Assembly: GCA_020744425.1 (NCBI GenBank)
Contig: JAGMUV010000033.1
Coordinates: 186,001 to 250,000 of the forward strand
Direction of reading: 5' to 3'
Length of the DNA stretch: 64,000 nucleotides
DNA from: Dactylonectria macrodidyma
Lineage: Eukaryota > Ascomycota > Sordariomycetes > Hypocreales > Nectriaceae
Part shown: piece by piece, positions 19,342 to 30,084 of the stretch
How the letters are laid out: the number at the start of each line of letters is the position of its first letter
Position numbering within the stretch: the stretch's first letter is position 1
Made by a program: the position numbers and the translations under genes
The notes under the pieces: generated by a model
Database searches by the model: none
What the model was told of the DNA's origin: nothing
What the model saw: the letters and a program-made list of their open reading frames with translations, nothing else

Positions 19342-20911
19342 CTAACATTGCTCTACCTGATCTCGGTCCGAGTCCCGGTTCTGGTTGCGGTTTTGCTCCC
19401 TGTTCTGCTGCTCCATCTGCTGACGGATCTCTCGGTCTTCCCGCAACAAGCGGAAAGCATTGGGGAATGTATTATGGCTAGGATCGCTTTGCGGATGATG
19501 CTCCCATGTTGGGCGACCACCAGGTCCACCAGAGGTTCTTCTGAGGCCAGCATTGAATAGCCATAGCAGGGTGCTAGCAGACCCTGAACCCGGTGGAGGT
19601 GGAAAACGGGGTGGGAACGGCGACGGCCCGGAAGAGCTTTCTCCTTGGTTTTGATTTGAGTTATCGTTGTTGTTATGGCTGCTGTTAGTTCTGTTGCTGC
19701 CATCGTTCTTCTCGATCGGCGTTCGGCAGATTGGGCAAGTGTTGTGCTCCTTCAACCACAGCACAGCGCACTCTTCGTGAAACCAGTGGTTGCACGGTAG
19801 GTAGATGACAGTTTCGCCCACCTTCATCTCATCAATGCAGATGGTGCACTCTGTCTTTCCGTCAGCCCCGAGCATCTCCTTGTCCATCTCCTTTCGAGTC
19901 AGGTTCTTAAGAGCCTCTTCGGTGGCCGGAGGTGCCGCGTTGGACTGGGGGTTTGCCTCCATTAAGCTGGTAATGATTCGGTCCAGAGCCTCCTGGGAAT
20001 AGACTGCATCGCCGGCCATGGCGTTGTCAGGGTTGAACAGGGAGAGAATGTCGTGCAGACTCCTCGCGAAGCCAGGAGGAGGACGACCTCCGGCTCCCTC
20101 TGGACCATCACGGTTGCCATCCTCAGGAGGACCAATATCCCGTACGATATTTGAAATGATTCTGGATGGGTTGTTAGCGCCCATTGTCATGGATACGCTC
20201 GTGACCCGTAAACCTCCTGGTCGTTGAGGACGACTTGGAAAGGATGATGCATACGCTTGAAAAGGATCTGGCTCTTGACCCCGATCGAATGCAGGACCTC
20301 TAGGATCGGGGAAACGACTTCCAGGTTCGTCTCCCGGTCGACCGCCGACAAGTGGTCCGGACACAATGGTTACGGAGGTTGTGCCGCCTCCGAAGGGTCC
20401 TGATGTGAATGTTGTTCGTTGAATTCGCCTTCGGGTGTAATCGTGGGTGAAAGGCGCAGCCCGATGCATGGGGCCTGAGGGCGGCCTAAACCCTTGGAGC
20501 ATATCGATGAAGCGCTCGAGAACGGCGTCTACACCGGGATTGTGGTGTGTTTGATTTGGGCCGTAATGGAAACCGTGGGGTCTAAAGTACTCATCGCGTT
20601 CGTCGTCGGAATCATCTTCGTCGTGAAATCGGCGGCGGCCCGGTTCGGGGGAGGTGGTTGCAGAAGACTGGTGCTCCAGATCGCGGGGATCGTTATCAGG
20701 CTCAACCTGGTGAGTTCGTTAGCAACAGAAAGAAGCAAGGAAAGGAAGAGATGATATAACGTACAACTTCAGTAATGTCGCCACCACATTCGGGACATTC
20801 TAGGCCATGCTCGTCTCGATACCATTCATGGGAGCATGCGTGGCAATAGACGACCGCGCGGCCGGTGGTCGCATCGAGGTGGCCAGGGTGGTCATCAGCT
20901 TGGGAAGCCAT
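19342..20911 (-). CDS. RING-H2 E3 ubiquitin ligase with N-terminal zinc ribbon
   Basis: Exon 1 is 20911-20765, the intron 20764-20707 (GTACGT donor, CACCAG acceptor) and exon 2 20706-19342; 503 residues. The N-terminus has a zinc ribbon (YCHACSHEW then LECPECG), as in RNF115/RNF126-type ligases. The RING-H2 domain lies in the C-terminal half: CTICIDEMKVGE, then LPCNHWFHEECAVLWL, then CPICRTPI, a full Cys/His set of eight. The tail is low complexity (Asn/Gln/Pro/Gly then Arg/Asp/Gln). Such proteins attach ubiquitin to misfolded or signalling substrates in the cytosol or nucleus. I chose MASQADDHPG over the ATG 13 codons upstream. The gene looks intact. Confidence 0.9.
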
Positions 20912-21735
20912 CTGTGGCTGGCTGCGCCGGTAGGCCGTCAAGGCGCTCAAGCCAAGGCCTACAGCGAGGCCGGCGAGGCGAAGAGCGCGTGACGCCAGAA
21001 TGCAGGTTGAATTGCGAAGCCCCGGTCCAGCCTCAAATTATCCGGGAGCTTTTGCGGTGACGCGGAAGCAAGGTAAGCTGGCGGCCAGTGCTTGTAGGGA
21101 AACAGGTCGGCTTGGAGAGGGGTCAAGCGGCTTGAGGATTTATATGTAGGTGATGTGTTCTTTGTGTAAACAGGCAATAAGACACAAGGTGACTAGCCGA
21201 ACACACAAACGATATGGATGGAACAAGGTCAAGGATTGGCGGACGGGAGAGTGGTGAAGCTGCGAGCCCGAGGGGTGGTGGCAAATAGCGGGCGTATGGG
21301 GGGGATGGGTGTAGTGTACCCCAGGATCGATGGTGCAAAGGTATCGGAAGCGCAAGTACGTGTAGCAGCAGCCGGTGACGGGTTATTTAAAAGCGGGCAG
21401 GTTGATGCGTCTTCTCCTTGTGCTTGCGTTGTGCTGCTAGGGCGATTAATGCGTGTCGCGTGGATATTGACGGTACAGTAAGGTGTGGCATACCTTATGC
21501 TAGGGAATGACAGAACAGGAAAAGATGGGTGATGGTAGGGAGGTAGGAATCAGTTGTTCGTTCCTTAGTAAAGTCGATTGGGCGTTTGGAATTGTATCGA
21601 CGTCGGGAGAAGGATCGGGCCTCAGACATAAGGTACATCGGGCGCCAAAAGTTACGACATATTTTTCCGTACCCCGCTTTCCGAGATACCTTCACCAAAA
21701 TCATCATCAGCTTCAACAGCCCGCTGCGCCACCAA
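20912..21735. other. Intergenic, promoter side of the RING ligase gene
   Basis: No repeat or gene recognised. Several short open frames overlap each other without family signatures. Confidence 0.3.
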
Positions 21736-22260
21736 TACAAGTCAGAATGGTGTCGCAGATACATCATTCTCCTCATACGAGGACGAGGATTGTTTGGAGG
21801 TACAATTCGGCGTTTCCGCCGTCAAGATCGCACGCGAGGAGGGAGTTACGAGGCACGCGATTTACGGCATCGTCCGGCGGTACCAAGAACAACAGAGTGG
21901 TCGTGACCAACCCAGGTGCGGCCGCCCGCCTAAGCTAGGAGACCGGGAAAAGAGACGGATACTGCGAGTAATAGGTCAAGACCCTCATATCTAAATACAT
22001 GAATTGATTGAGGAGGCCGAATTGAGCTGCTGTAGGAAGACTGCACTTACATTCCTTCGAAAGGAAGGCATTATGCACTTTCAGTCACTTGTGAGACCGT
22101 TCATTAGCGAGGAAACAGCCAGAAAACGCCTAAGCCTTGTAAGACGCTATGTTCACACATGTCTATCGATTTTTGGGAGAAATGGACCTTTTCTGATGAA
22201 GTTGCTGTGGCCTGAGGTGAGGGTTAGAGACGCACTGCAATTGCGACTCTCCTGACAGTC
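21736..22260 (+). pseudogene. Tc1/mariner-type transposase relic
   Basis: The frame from 21794 shows a homeodomain-like HTH (KIAREEGVTRHAIYGIVRRY) and the linker GRPPKLGDREKRRILRVI. It then meets a stop (TAA at 21992) and continues in frame as IHELIEEA...KTALTFLRKEGI and PFISEETARKRLSLVRRYV. A frameshift near 22165 leads to FWEKWTFSDEVAV, whose Asp is the first catalytic residue of Tc1 transposases. The rest of the catalytic domain is absent. At least one stop and one shift make this a dead fragment. Confidence 0.8.
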
Positions 22261-22840
22261 CCTAGCACGAGAGGCTATTGAGAAAGAACGTGTAGACCCG
22301 TGTCACACTGGCTAAAGGGAGGAGAATTGAACATACTAACAGCCAGAACTAGAAAATACTAACACAACACAGCCTCATTTTGACAGACGACGCTTCAGCT
22401 GCTGAGGATAGGAGACTGAACACTCAAGCAGGCCTGTCAGAGAGTCAAGGGAGGCCAAAAGAAAGCGATTCAGGGAGAGAAAGTGGGGCTTTACTTTGTG
22501 GTCAGGATTGAAGTGGCAGAATGTAAATAGCACAGCGTGTTCCATGGCCCTATGAGATCCGTTCTCCTGGGCGTAATAAATCTACTACTTCGCTTAGTGA
22601 GTGGGGCTGAGGTTGCTGAGGTAATGCCGGGACCAGTCCCCTGTTTGGCTTTCCCCTTTCGAGCCCCGCCACAACACAGCCGCAGCCCGAGTAAGCCGCC
22701 CCCTTTTCTTCCCCACCTGCCATACAGCATTGATGCAGGGAATCAACTTGCTAAGGGCTTAGGACTTCCTTTAGTGTACAAGGACCGACGTGATGCATGA
22801 GAACGCTGTAACTTATCACAAAGTCTGTGGGGGAAGAACT
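22261..22840. other. Intergenic; nothing recognised
   Basis: A plus-strand frame at 22537-22800 and an overlapping minus-strand frame at 22730-22491 both lack family features. Confidence 0.25.
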
Positions 22841-23688
22841 ACGGCAGCCTGCAAGCCTTACTGTGTCAAAAATCAAGTGTTGCCTACGGCCACCCCACGG
22901 TAGACTGAAGCAATAACCCCATAGCTGCTTTTTTCCCCACACAACCACCCCACCCACCACTCACAGCGCAGGCCATGCGCGAGCTGGAAAACACTGTTGC
23001 GAGACATTTGATTGAGACGATCAAATCGCTGGTCTATTTTTTCCCTGTTGGCGAGGCTGGTCCATCTACGCCCTTTTTTCCGCTACGAGTAGGGGCGGGA
23101 TTTTCGATTTTGTTCTGGATTTTGCTGAAGGCAGGTAGGGCTTAACTATAAAGCGCACGTCTTCCATTTCAGTACTAACTTTGCAGTATACCTTAATGAT
23201 CAAGTCCGCTCTTTGTTGGGCAAATCTGAGCCATGGTGGCTGTGACGGGAGCGCCCGGAGTGCTGGAACCAGGGTCAGGGATCGAAACGTAACTAGGTGC
23301 GAGGGGCGGACCACCGCAAGGGTTACGTGTCCACACGCGCGCACGCCGGCCCGCATGCTCTCTTTCCACTTCACCGTACAGAGTAGTTTTTTTTTTTTGC
23401 AATACAGTGGCCTTGACCAACGTGTCCCTCTTGAGTTGATCTCATCTGGCCCGTGACAGTGGCCACGTTAGTTGACAGTTGCCCAGAGACTCACTCTCGA
23501 TGAAAATTATGAGTGTGATCAGATTTGTCTGTGCCCTCGCTTACAGGTGGATACCTCCTATTCGCAATTACAGAGGGAGTTAAATTAATACGATCTCAGG
23601 CCATACGGAGGGGGTATTCGTAGTTTAAGAAGATGACCCAAAAAGGAAAGTTTTGATTTTTGACGCAGTAGGCCTTGCAGGCTGCCGT
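22841..23688. mobile_element. Interval bounded by 36-bp inverted repeats, candidate non-autonomous element
   Basis: Plus-strand 22841-22876 (ACGGCAGCCTGCAAG...AAAAATCAA) matches the reverse complement of 23653-23688 with three mismatches, the repeats facing inward across about 848 bases. The right end coincides with the point where the LINE ORF2 reading (DVIVA) stops being recognisable. I find no convincing target-site duplication and no coding sequence inside, so the class is unknown. Confidence 0.5.
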
Positions 23689-24145
23689 TTGCCACGATCA
23701 CATCCGTTCTTTTCCCGGTGTCGTCACGGAAGCGCGTTATCGCGCTGTGCAGTTGCTCCATTGTCGTGCGCAGAGCACTTTCCTTCCTTCCTTCCACATA
23801 CACCGATACCACCAGGACGTCCCGGTCGGGCAGTCGTATTATTGCTCCCGTCAGGTCGGCTGACGGTATCGGCACCTGCTCCGTCTCTAGATCCCTGCGG
23901 ACCCAGAGCATGCTGCGGATCGGCCATCGCATCTCGTGTTTCTTCGTCGGTATCAATCTCGTCCAGTTTCTGTGGTTGTTCGGTGCTGTCACCACCGTAC
24001 CGTACATGTTCAATGCGTATGGTTCGGCTACTGCCAGCACCGCGTAGTCCCGCAAGTCTCCGTCGTTCATCATGCTCAGTTGCACTGCATCCCTCTTCCC
24101 CACGTTGAGCTGGAGGATCTGGAGGTTAGTATACATTGTTGCCAT
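23689..24145 (-). pseudogene. LINE (Tad-like) ORF2, N-terminal endonuclease fragment
   Basis: The frame begins at an ATG at 24145 (MATMYTNLQILQLNVGKR), overlapping the last 20 bases of ORF1, the layout of two-ORF non-LTR elements. It reads the start of an APE-type endonuclease (LQLNVGK, then AVAEPYA, GAIIRLPDRDVLVVSVYV) and stops being recognisable at TDVIVA near 23689. The catalytic Asp-His part and all reverse transcriptase are missing. This is a 3' loss, unlike the 5' truncation usual for LINEs, and implies later deletion or rearrangement. Confidence 0.8.
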
Positions 24146-25431
24146 GCATTTGTCGCACTCGGCAGTTGCGACTGAGCGATTCGTGTGGCCCTCCGCAAAG
24201 AGCGCACTTCGGCTCGATCGCCTGGCACTGTGTGTGCCGGTGTTCCGTCTCTGCACATTTGCCACATCGCTGGGGCCTGTTGCAGGTGAAGGCAACAGTT
24301 GTAGCATTGGACCGGGCCTTGGCGTCGCTCGAACAGGTTGGTGCTGGCCGACTCCCCAGCGAGGTGAAAGTATCTCTCTTCTAGTAAGCGTTGCGCATCG
24401 CTTGCCTTCGTGACGTAGATTACAATCGAGCCGTAGGATTTCCCATTCTCCTTGTCGCTGAGCCAGTGCATCTTGGCAATCGTCACGCCGTTCTCCTTTC
24501 CCAGCGCCTCCGCCGCGCCTGGCAGCACGTTGCCAGCTGAGTCCAGGACCGCTGCCCTGTTTGCGCCGTCAACTTTGACCGGATACAGTTGGTCCCTGAG
24601 GACTCTTGCGCCCTTGACTGCTGTCTTCTCTGCCGCTTCCTTGACGAGCTTCATCTCCGACTCGTCTCGGCAGATCACCTTAATACGGTCTGCGTTCTTT
24701 GCGTTCCTCACCACGGCTGCACACCTCCAGTCCTGTCGGCCCTCCTTCTTTCGCATCTCCTCCTCAATGGCCTGTCGAATTCCTCCCACTTGCGCTTTGC
24801 CCTTCTCCTCGTTGACACGCGATGTGTCGATAGTGCAGAAGAGAGTATCGGTAAGTGTGGATGGTGTTGTTTGCATCGACGAGAGGGTTTGAAGGTTGCT
24901 TGGCTGGCTTGACGGCGGGGTACGGGCTACGTTTGCATACGATGGGTGCGGGCTCGTCTGGGCGCTGTTGACCTGAATACTTTTGGCCATCGCGTCTAGT
25001 TGCTCTCGCAACTGCTTTGTTTCTTCTGCCGCTTGTTCCCTCACCTGCCTGAGCTGTTCAATCAGCTGCTCGCGCATCTGTTTCATCTCACGTGCTGTCT
25101 GTTCCTGCATGCTTCTGGTTTCCTCGGCCTTTTTCCGGTCGTCAGCCGCCTCGGCCCTGACCGTCCGTATCTCCTGCTGGAGTTGTCGGATCATCTCCAG
25201 CTGATCGCTAATTACCTTTGTCGCTTTCTGCTGGTTCTCCATCAAAGCATCCCAGAGCCTCTCCAGCATCTGTTTCTGCTTGCTCATGAGATGGCTCGAC
25301 GTTTCCTGGAGCATCGTCTGGAGCGTCGTCTGGAGCATCATCTGCATTAGCGATGAATCGCTGCGGGCCGCGCCATCCACAGCCTGCAGTCCCTCGTCCG
25401 CATTGTCCCAGTCGTTGTCGCCTGCTGCCAC
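24126..25431 (-). pseudogene. LINE (Tad-like) ORF1, coiled-coil plus zinc-knuckle protein, frameshifted
   Basis: The first two thirds form a long charged coiled coil (KQLREQLDAMAKS and similar heptads), typical of LINE ORF1 nucleic-acid chaperones. It is followed by an RNA-binding-like region and the first zinc knuckle at CYNC near 24300. A frameshift there throws the straight frame off. In the neighbouring frame the remaining knuckles are intact (CGKCAETEHRHTQC, then CALCGGPHESLSRNC) and the frame ends at a TAA at 24128-24126. The start may lie further upstream, as the neighbouring frame is open to 25609. Confidence 0.82.
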
Positions 25432-26712
25432 TTGCTTTGTGCCGGCATTCTTCTATGTCCCGGCCTGGCTTGAGGCTACTTGCCAAAACTTTTGGGCTTT
25501 CGCGGTGGGTTTCACGGGTCTCGACGAGCGACGCGTCGCTGTCACCGAATCCCCACCCGCGACCATGATCTCCTCGGCGGTCGCGTCCATCTCCCGGTGC
25601 CACGCTCACGGCAGCGCCAACCCGTTCTTTCGCCTAGAAGAGTGTAAAGAGTGTAAAGAGTGTCTGCTAAGATATGTTAGCCGGTACAGCCCAGCACTGC
25701 GTTAGTCTACCGTAAACCAAGTATCTCGCGACTGAAACCATCGGCCTAACAAGATCCCAGAATTACATGTTTCGACCTGTTCAACAGCAACCTAATTTTA
25801 TAGTTTCGAATGGGCTACCTTGCCGATTTCCAGGAAGAATATCTGCAACGTGAGAGATGATGAAGTGCATATTATCTGTGCGGCGAAAACCCGCCCGGTG
25901 GCGTTAAGATATACCAGCCCCGCCATTACAGGCAGGTGGCATGTACAGTATCCCTTATCCGGCGCGTGTAGGACCAGATCATCGATGCGCTGCGGGCACA
26001 AGACGAGCGGGCAGAGGACCAACCACTCCCTGGCCAAGAAGAGGACGCCGAGCGTGATGCCGAGCTGAAGCATGCCATCCGCAACTTCTATATAGCCCTG
26101 GTCTGCCAGTCCGTCGGGAGCCGGCCATTCCGGTCGGTTATGGAATAACGGTTCCGATGAAACAATGGGGTATCGGGGATGTCTTGGTCAAAAGGAACCC
26201 AAGGCTATAGATAGGCCTCAGTTAAGCTTAAAATAAAGTCATGGCCTCAATAGCACACACATTGTTAAAAATTCTGACATAGAAACTAAACTTCGTGGTA
26301 GAGGCGGAACTACTGTGTTGGGCAGGGGGACAAGAGGGACACCACCCGAAGTGACGGATGCCGCAGGGTAGGCGGGATGCGTAGCAGAGCGAGGATGGAC
26401 AAGACTCGCAAAACAAAACAGACAAAAAGAGGGCCAGAGCTGCAATCAAGCGGCTGGCTAGAAAATAAATCAGATATTCCAGTTGATCAAATAAATCTCA
26501 TCCTAATGACATCAAAAACAATTCAGTAATTCAAAAATAAAGGGTGGGCAAGAACGATGTTGATTGCTATCTGTGTCCGAGTTGTCTCTGCCTTTTATCT
26601 CAGACCAACTCCAGTTATCCTTATCGATAGCTTTATCAAGACCGGCACTCAGATTGGTCGGCCAATTAAAATCCCGGGTCAATCTAGTTAGTGGGCCCTC
26701 AGCCCCGACACA
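25432..26712. other. LINE 5' flank and intergenic DNA with a short mobile-element-like coding scrap
   Basis: At about 25965-26147 a plus-strand frame of about 58 codons reads DQIIDALRAQDERAED and then NFYIALVCQSVGSRPF before a TAA. It looks like a scrap of a larger fungal repeat protein, but I cannot name the family. At 25628-25662 GTGTAAAGA is repeated three times. No other gene seen. Confidence 0.3.
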
Positions 26713-27870
26713 CTACCCGGGTCCATACAAGTCCTCCATCTCGGCTGAGCCGGATCCTTCAATATGTTGCTGCTGAGATTCCCATAAGGCCGCCCTCTGG
26801 GCTTCTTCGGCTTCTTCGGCCTGTTGTTGTTCAGATTGCCAGAAGCCCTGAGTGTCCACAACAACCAAGCCGTTCTCATCCAGCAAGGCATTGGAACCTT
26901 CTGCATCGGTCCAATAGAAAGCTCCCGAGTTTGCGTCGACGCGACGACAATGTCCCCAGGGCTTGGAATATAGGTTGCCGTCAATCTTCCACAGTGGCCG
27001 TCCGTTGTAGAATTCACGCACATGCGGCGGAAGTCTGTATATACGTACATCACCCGCAGTCATTGCTTGGCACCTTCGAAAACCCTGGGCTAGGAAACGG
27101 TATAGAGCGTACCGAAGCTGGCTACCAAGAGGGTTGATTCGAGGAAGTACCCAACAGTCAACCTCGCATTTGGCACTTTTGATGTCAGATTTCGTCTTCG
27201 CTCTAAACTGGAGCAGTAACAAATTCTTATTATCAAAGCAGAATATCTGTGGACAGTTGTATATATCCGCGTAGCTTGTTGAGTTGTATCAGTATTCATA
27301 TCTATCAACACAGACATAAGTTGGCTATGGTACGCACCCTCTGAGCTCTTGCGAGAGACTTAATTGCGTAGTGTACAATGCTCCAGCTTGCCATTGACGC
27401 GGCTGGATAAGACCTCGTTTGAACTCACCAATCGCCACGGGCAGTCTCTGAGTACCATATTGTACGGAGTAGGACACATCGACCGTCTGCGTATGGTTGG
27501 TTTCTGAGAGTGGCTTCTCGTGCGATGTTTGGCGAAGAGCTGGGTAGCGAGCCCATGCAGCGAGAACAATATTCGAGATTTCTGTATGGAACCAATTGAT
27601 TCCATCCTCCTCTGAATTTAGTCGCCATTGCCTATAGTTCGGGGGATTTGCGGGTTCGCTGAGCCTTAGACTGTCATCTTCAAATTCCTCGTAAAAGGCG
27701 CTTTCAAAGTCGGCATGTACTCCCCCTCCTTGCATGCGAGTATGGACGTTTAACTTGGCGATTGGTGGGTACTTTTTTGTCCATGCCTTGCTGCTGCTAG
27801 AATGATAATCGGGGTCATCAACAGGGTTTGTTGGATGTTGGGCAATAAGCTGTGCCGCGGTGGTTGACAT
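26713..27870 (-). CDS. Fungal protein of unknown function, two exons
   Basis: Exon 1 is 27870-27338, the intron 27337-27275 (GTGCGT donor, ACAAG acceptor), exon 2 27274-26713; 364 residues. Splicing turns RG into GYADIYNCPQIFCFD and keeps the frame. Two stretches resemble a nuclease-like alpha/beta core: VAIGEFKRG with Glu-x-Lys in exon 1, and LLLLQFRAKTKSDIKSAKCEVDCWV in exon 2 (shown here for position only). E-x-K after a hydrophobic strand recalls the PD-(D/E)XK fold, but I see no clear upstream Asp. The C-terminus is Gln/Glu/Ala-rich. No signal peptide or membrane segment. I do not recognise the family. The intact frame suggests a living gene. Confidence 0.7.
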
Positions 27871-28257
27871 GATGTGATGTGAAGATGCTTAGTTTCAACA
27901 ATCACTCTGGCTGGTACAGAGCAGCTGGTGCCTGTTCACCCTCACCCCGCACTAGGTTGCACTTTGAGCTGTATCTATTTGGTGTGTGCACTTGGGTTGT
28001 ATGTGTGAGTGAGAAAAGACGAGCTTTGTAATTAACTAAAAATTACCAAGATAGAAGCAAAAAGCATGATTGTACTAAGACATATGAATAAACACAAGAA
28101 TATTTAAATTAAATCAAATTACTAATTTCTTTCAGAGATGTTGCAATTAATTGTTAAACTTTAGATGTACCTTGTGCACGCGGAGGTCAGAATGCGCCCG
28201 CCGGGGAACGGGATGCCAGGGAGTCACGTGGACCTAGCCACGTGACATTGCACACGT
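27871..28257. promoter_or_regulatory. Intergenic, promoter side of the unknown gene
   Basis: AT-rich sequence at 28030-28160 with no repeat or gene. A CACGTGGACCTAGCCACGTG palindrome lies near 28225-28245. Confidence 0.3.
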
Positions 28258-28265
28258 ACCAGTTC

Positions 28266-29008
28266 TTACCTCAGCAAGCTCAGACCATTTTGCTCGTGCC
28301 AAGGCAACGGACGGGACTATACCTAATCTGTAAAGTCATGTGCACGCTATACCTAATCGGTACCATCCTCGAGCAAATGGTCTGAGGATTCTGTCCAGCT
28401 TTTTGGGCGCGTGCGGAGGTTATTTCCACGAAATGGACTCCATCTTAACATTCATTTTCGACCACAACCACAACGCGTTCAGTAAATTGAAGAGAATCAT
28501 TCGATTCAACGACTGCCATTCTACAACTGAGTGAATTTTGGGCTATGTCGGCCCAAGACTTATGTCGTCAGAGTGCGCGGTTTAACTTAGGCCATCTCTC
28601 CACCCACCCAACCAGTCCAAAGTATAAGTATATGCCTACTAATTGAGAAGGATTCCGATATGGTCATGGCCACCACATATCAGAGTTTTCCACAAGATAC
28701 GGGCGTAGGAGTGGTATAAAAATGGATGGCTAGATAGAGCATATCTTTATGCACAGCCCAGTGAAATCAAGGCCAAATCCAATGTGTTTTGACGTGGCAG
28801 TTAATGGAGATGTAAAGACATGGTCTTCAGAATCGCAAAAACAAGGTACAAAATAACCGCAGAGCAGTGGGCGCGTTGGACAGAATCCTCAGACCATTTG
28901 CTCGAGGATGGTACCGATTAGGTATAGCGTGCACATGACTTTACAGATTAGGTATAGTCCCGTCCGTTGCCTTGGCACGAGCAAAATGGTCTGAGCCTGC
29001 TGAGGTAA
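28266..29008. mobile_element. Fold-back transposable element with 132-bp inverted repeats (743 bp)
   Basis: The first and last 132 bases (28266-28397 and 28877-29008) are inverted copies differing at about one base, beginning TTACCTCAGC. An exact 8-base direct repeat ACCAGTTC flanks the element (28258-28265 and 29009-29016). The interior of about 480 bases has no coding sequence. The very high identity of the arms suggests recent insertion or gene conversion. It lies about 110 bases upstream of the start of the kinase-like gene. The 8-base duplication fits hAT, but the ends do not begin with CAG, so the superfamily is open. Confidence 0.93.
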
Positions 29009-29124
29009 ACCAGTTCAACATTGCTGAAGCCGCGACGCGCTTGCTATCCCATGCCGCGATCTTTCGCAAACTTCCACATGGACAACTCACGACATCCATA
29101 CGCTCTCTCTACACCACCACGAAC

Positions 29125-30084
29125 ATGGACAAGCCACGGCCCTCGATCTTCAAGGAAATAGAGAAGCAAGTGCTACAGCGCCGGCCAACTCCTCCATCGC
29201 GATCAGCAAACCCAGACATAGAGATAAATCACGCGCCCGTTCTCACTCCTCCACCGCGACCGACAAACTTCAACATGGACAAACCAAGGCCATCAATCTT
29301 CAAGAAAATGGAGAAGCAAATGCTGCAACGCCCACCCCATGTCACTACTCCACCGCGACCTCCAAAAAAGGCCCACGTGGAGATGCCACCACCGCCACCA
29401 CCATTCCCCGTCCAGGTTTGTCGTCACGTCTCTTCGATTGACCAGGCCAACTAACTGTACGCCACCCAGTTTCGCCTTGGGCTCAATCGCGTATCTGCCA
29501 CCGGAACTTTTTTTGACTGCGAACACCGACACGTCCTACGCCTGACCATCATTCGGAACTCGTTCGACTGTGTCCTCATCGCGATCCTTCTCCTCCTCCC
29601 CCTGATGTTCCAGTCTTTCGTCAAGAAAATCTGGCCTGGCTACTTTCTACCCTCGACGGTGGTGTTGAAGAAACTAAAACCAGATTGGGACGAGGAATTC
29701 GAGAACGAGAAACACATATATAAACGCCTAGAGCATCAACAAGGGCGCTTGGTACCCGTATTTTACGGGGAAGGGCGGTGCGACAAGACTCGCGCCTTGA
29801 TTCTCTCCCATGTCGTTGGCGTTCTTCCATTTGAGCAGAACCCCCCCGTCCTTAGGCCTGAGGAATTCAAGAAACGACTGGAGGCGGCATACCAAGAGCT
29901 TGGTGCGCTTGGCCTCTCACACGATGACCCCAAGCTGGACAATTTTCTGCTTGTTGATGACAGAATTACATTGCTGGACTTGGAGTCCGTTGCTGACCCT
30001 GGCCCTGACTTGGAGCATGTGATTAGCTCGTATGTGCTACATGTTATGGACCAATATGACTCGTTTCTGAAGCGGCAGGCTTGA
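29125..30084 (+). CDS. Small protein-kinase-fold protein with proline-rich N-terminal repeats
   Basis: Exon 1 is 29125-29415, the intron 29416-29469 (GTTTGT donor, CCCAG acceptor), exon 2 29470-30084; 301 residues with the frame kept. The N-terminus has two copies of a repeat MDKPRPSIFK.(M/I)EKQ.LQR, each followed by a proline-rich stretch and ending in an eight-Pro run. Exon 2 has a kinase-like fold: LPSTVVLKKLK (possible ATP lysine), ENEKHIYKRL (helix C Glu), HDDPKLDNF (catalytic loop with Asp, Lys and Asn) and ITLLDLESV (DLE for DFG). It recalls compact fungal kinase-like (RIO/APH-type) proteins. Its in-frame extension upstream to 28972 lies in the fold-back element, so I prefer the 29125 ATG. 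The substrate is unknown. Confidence 0.75.
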
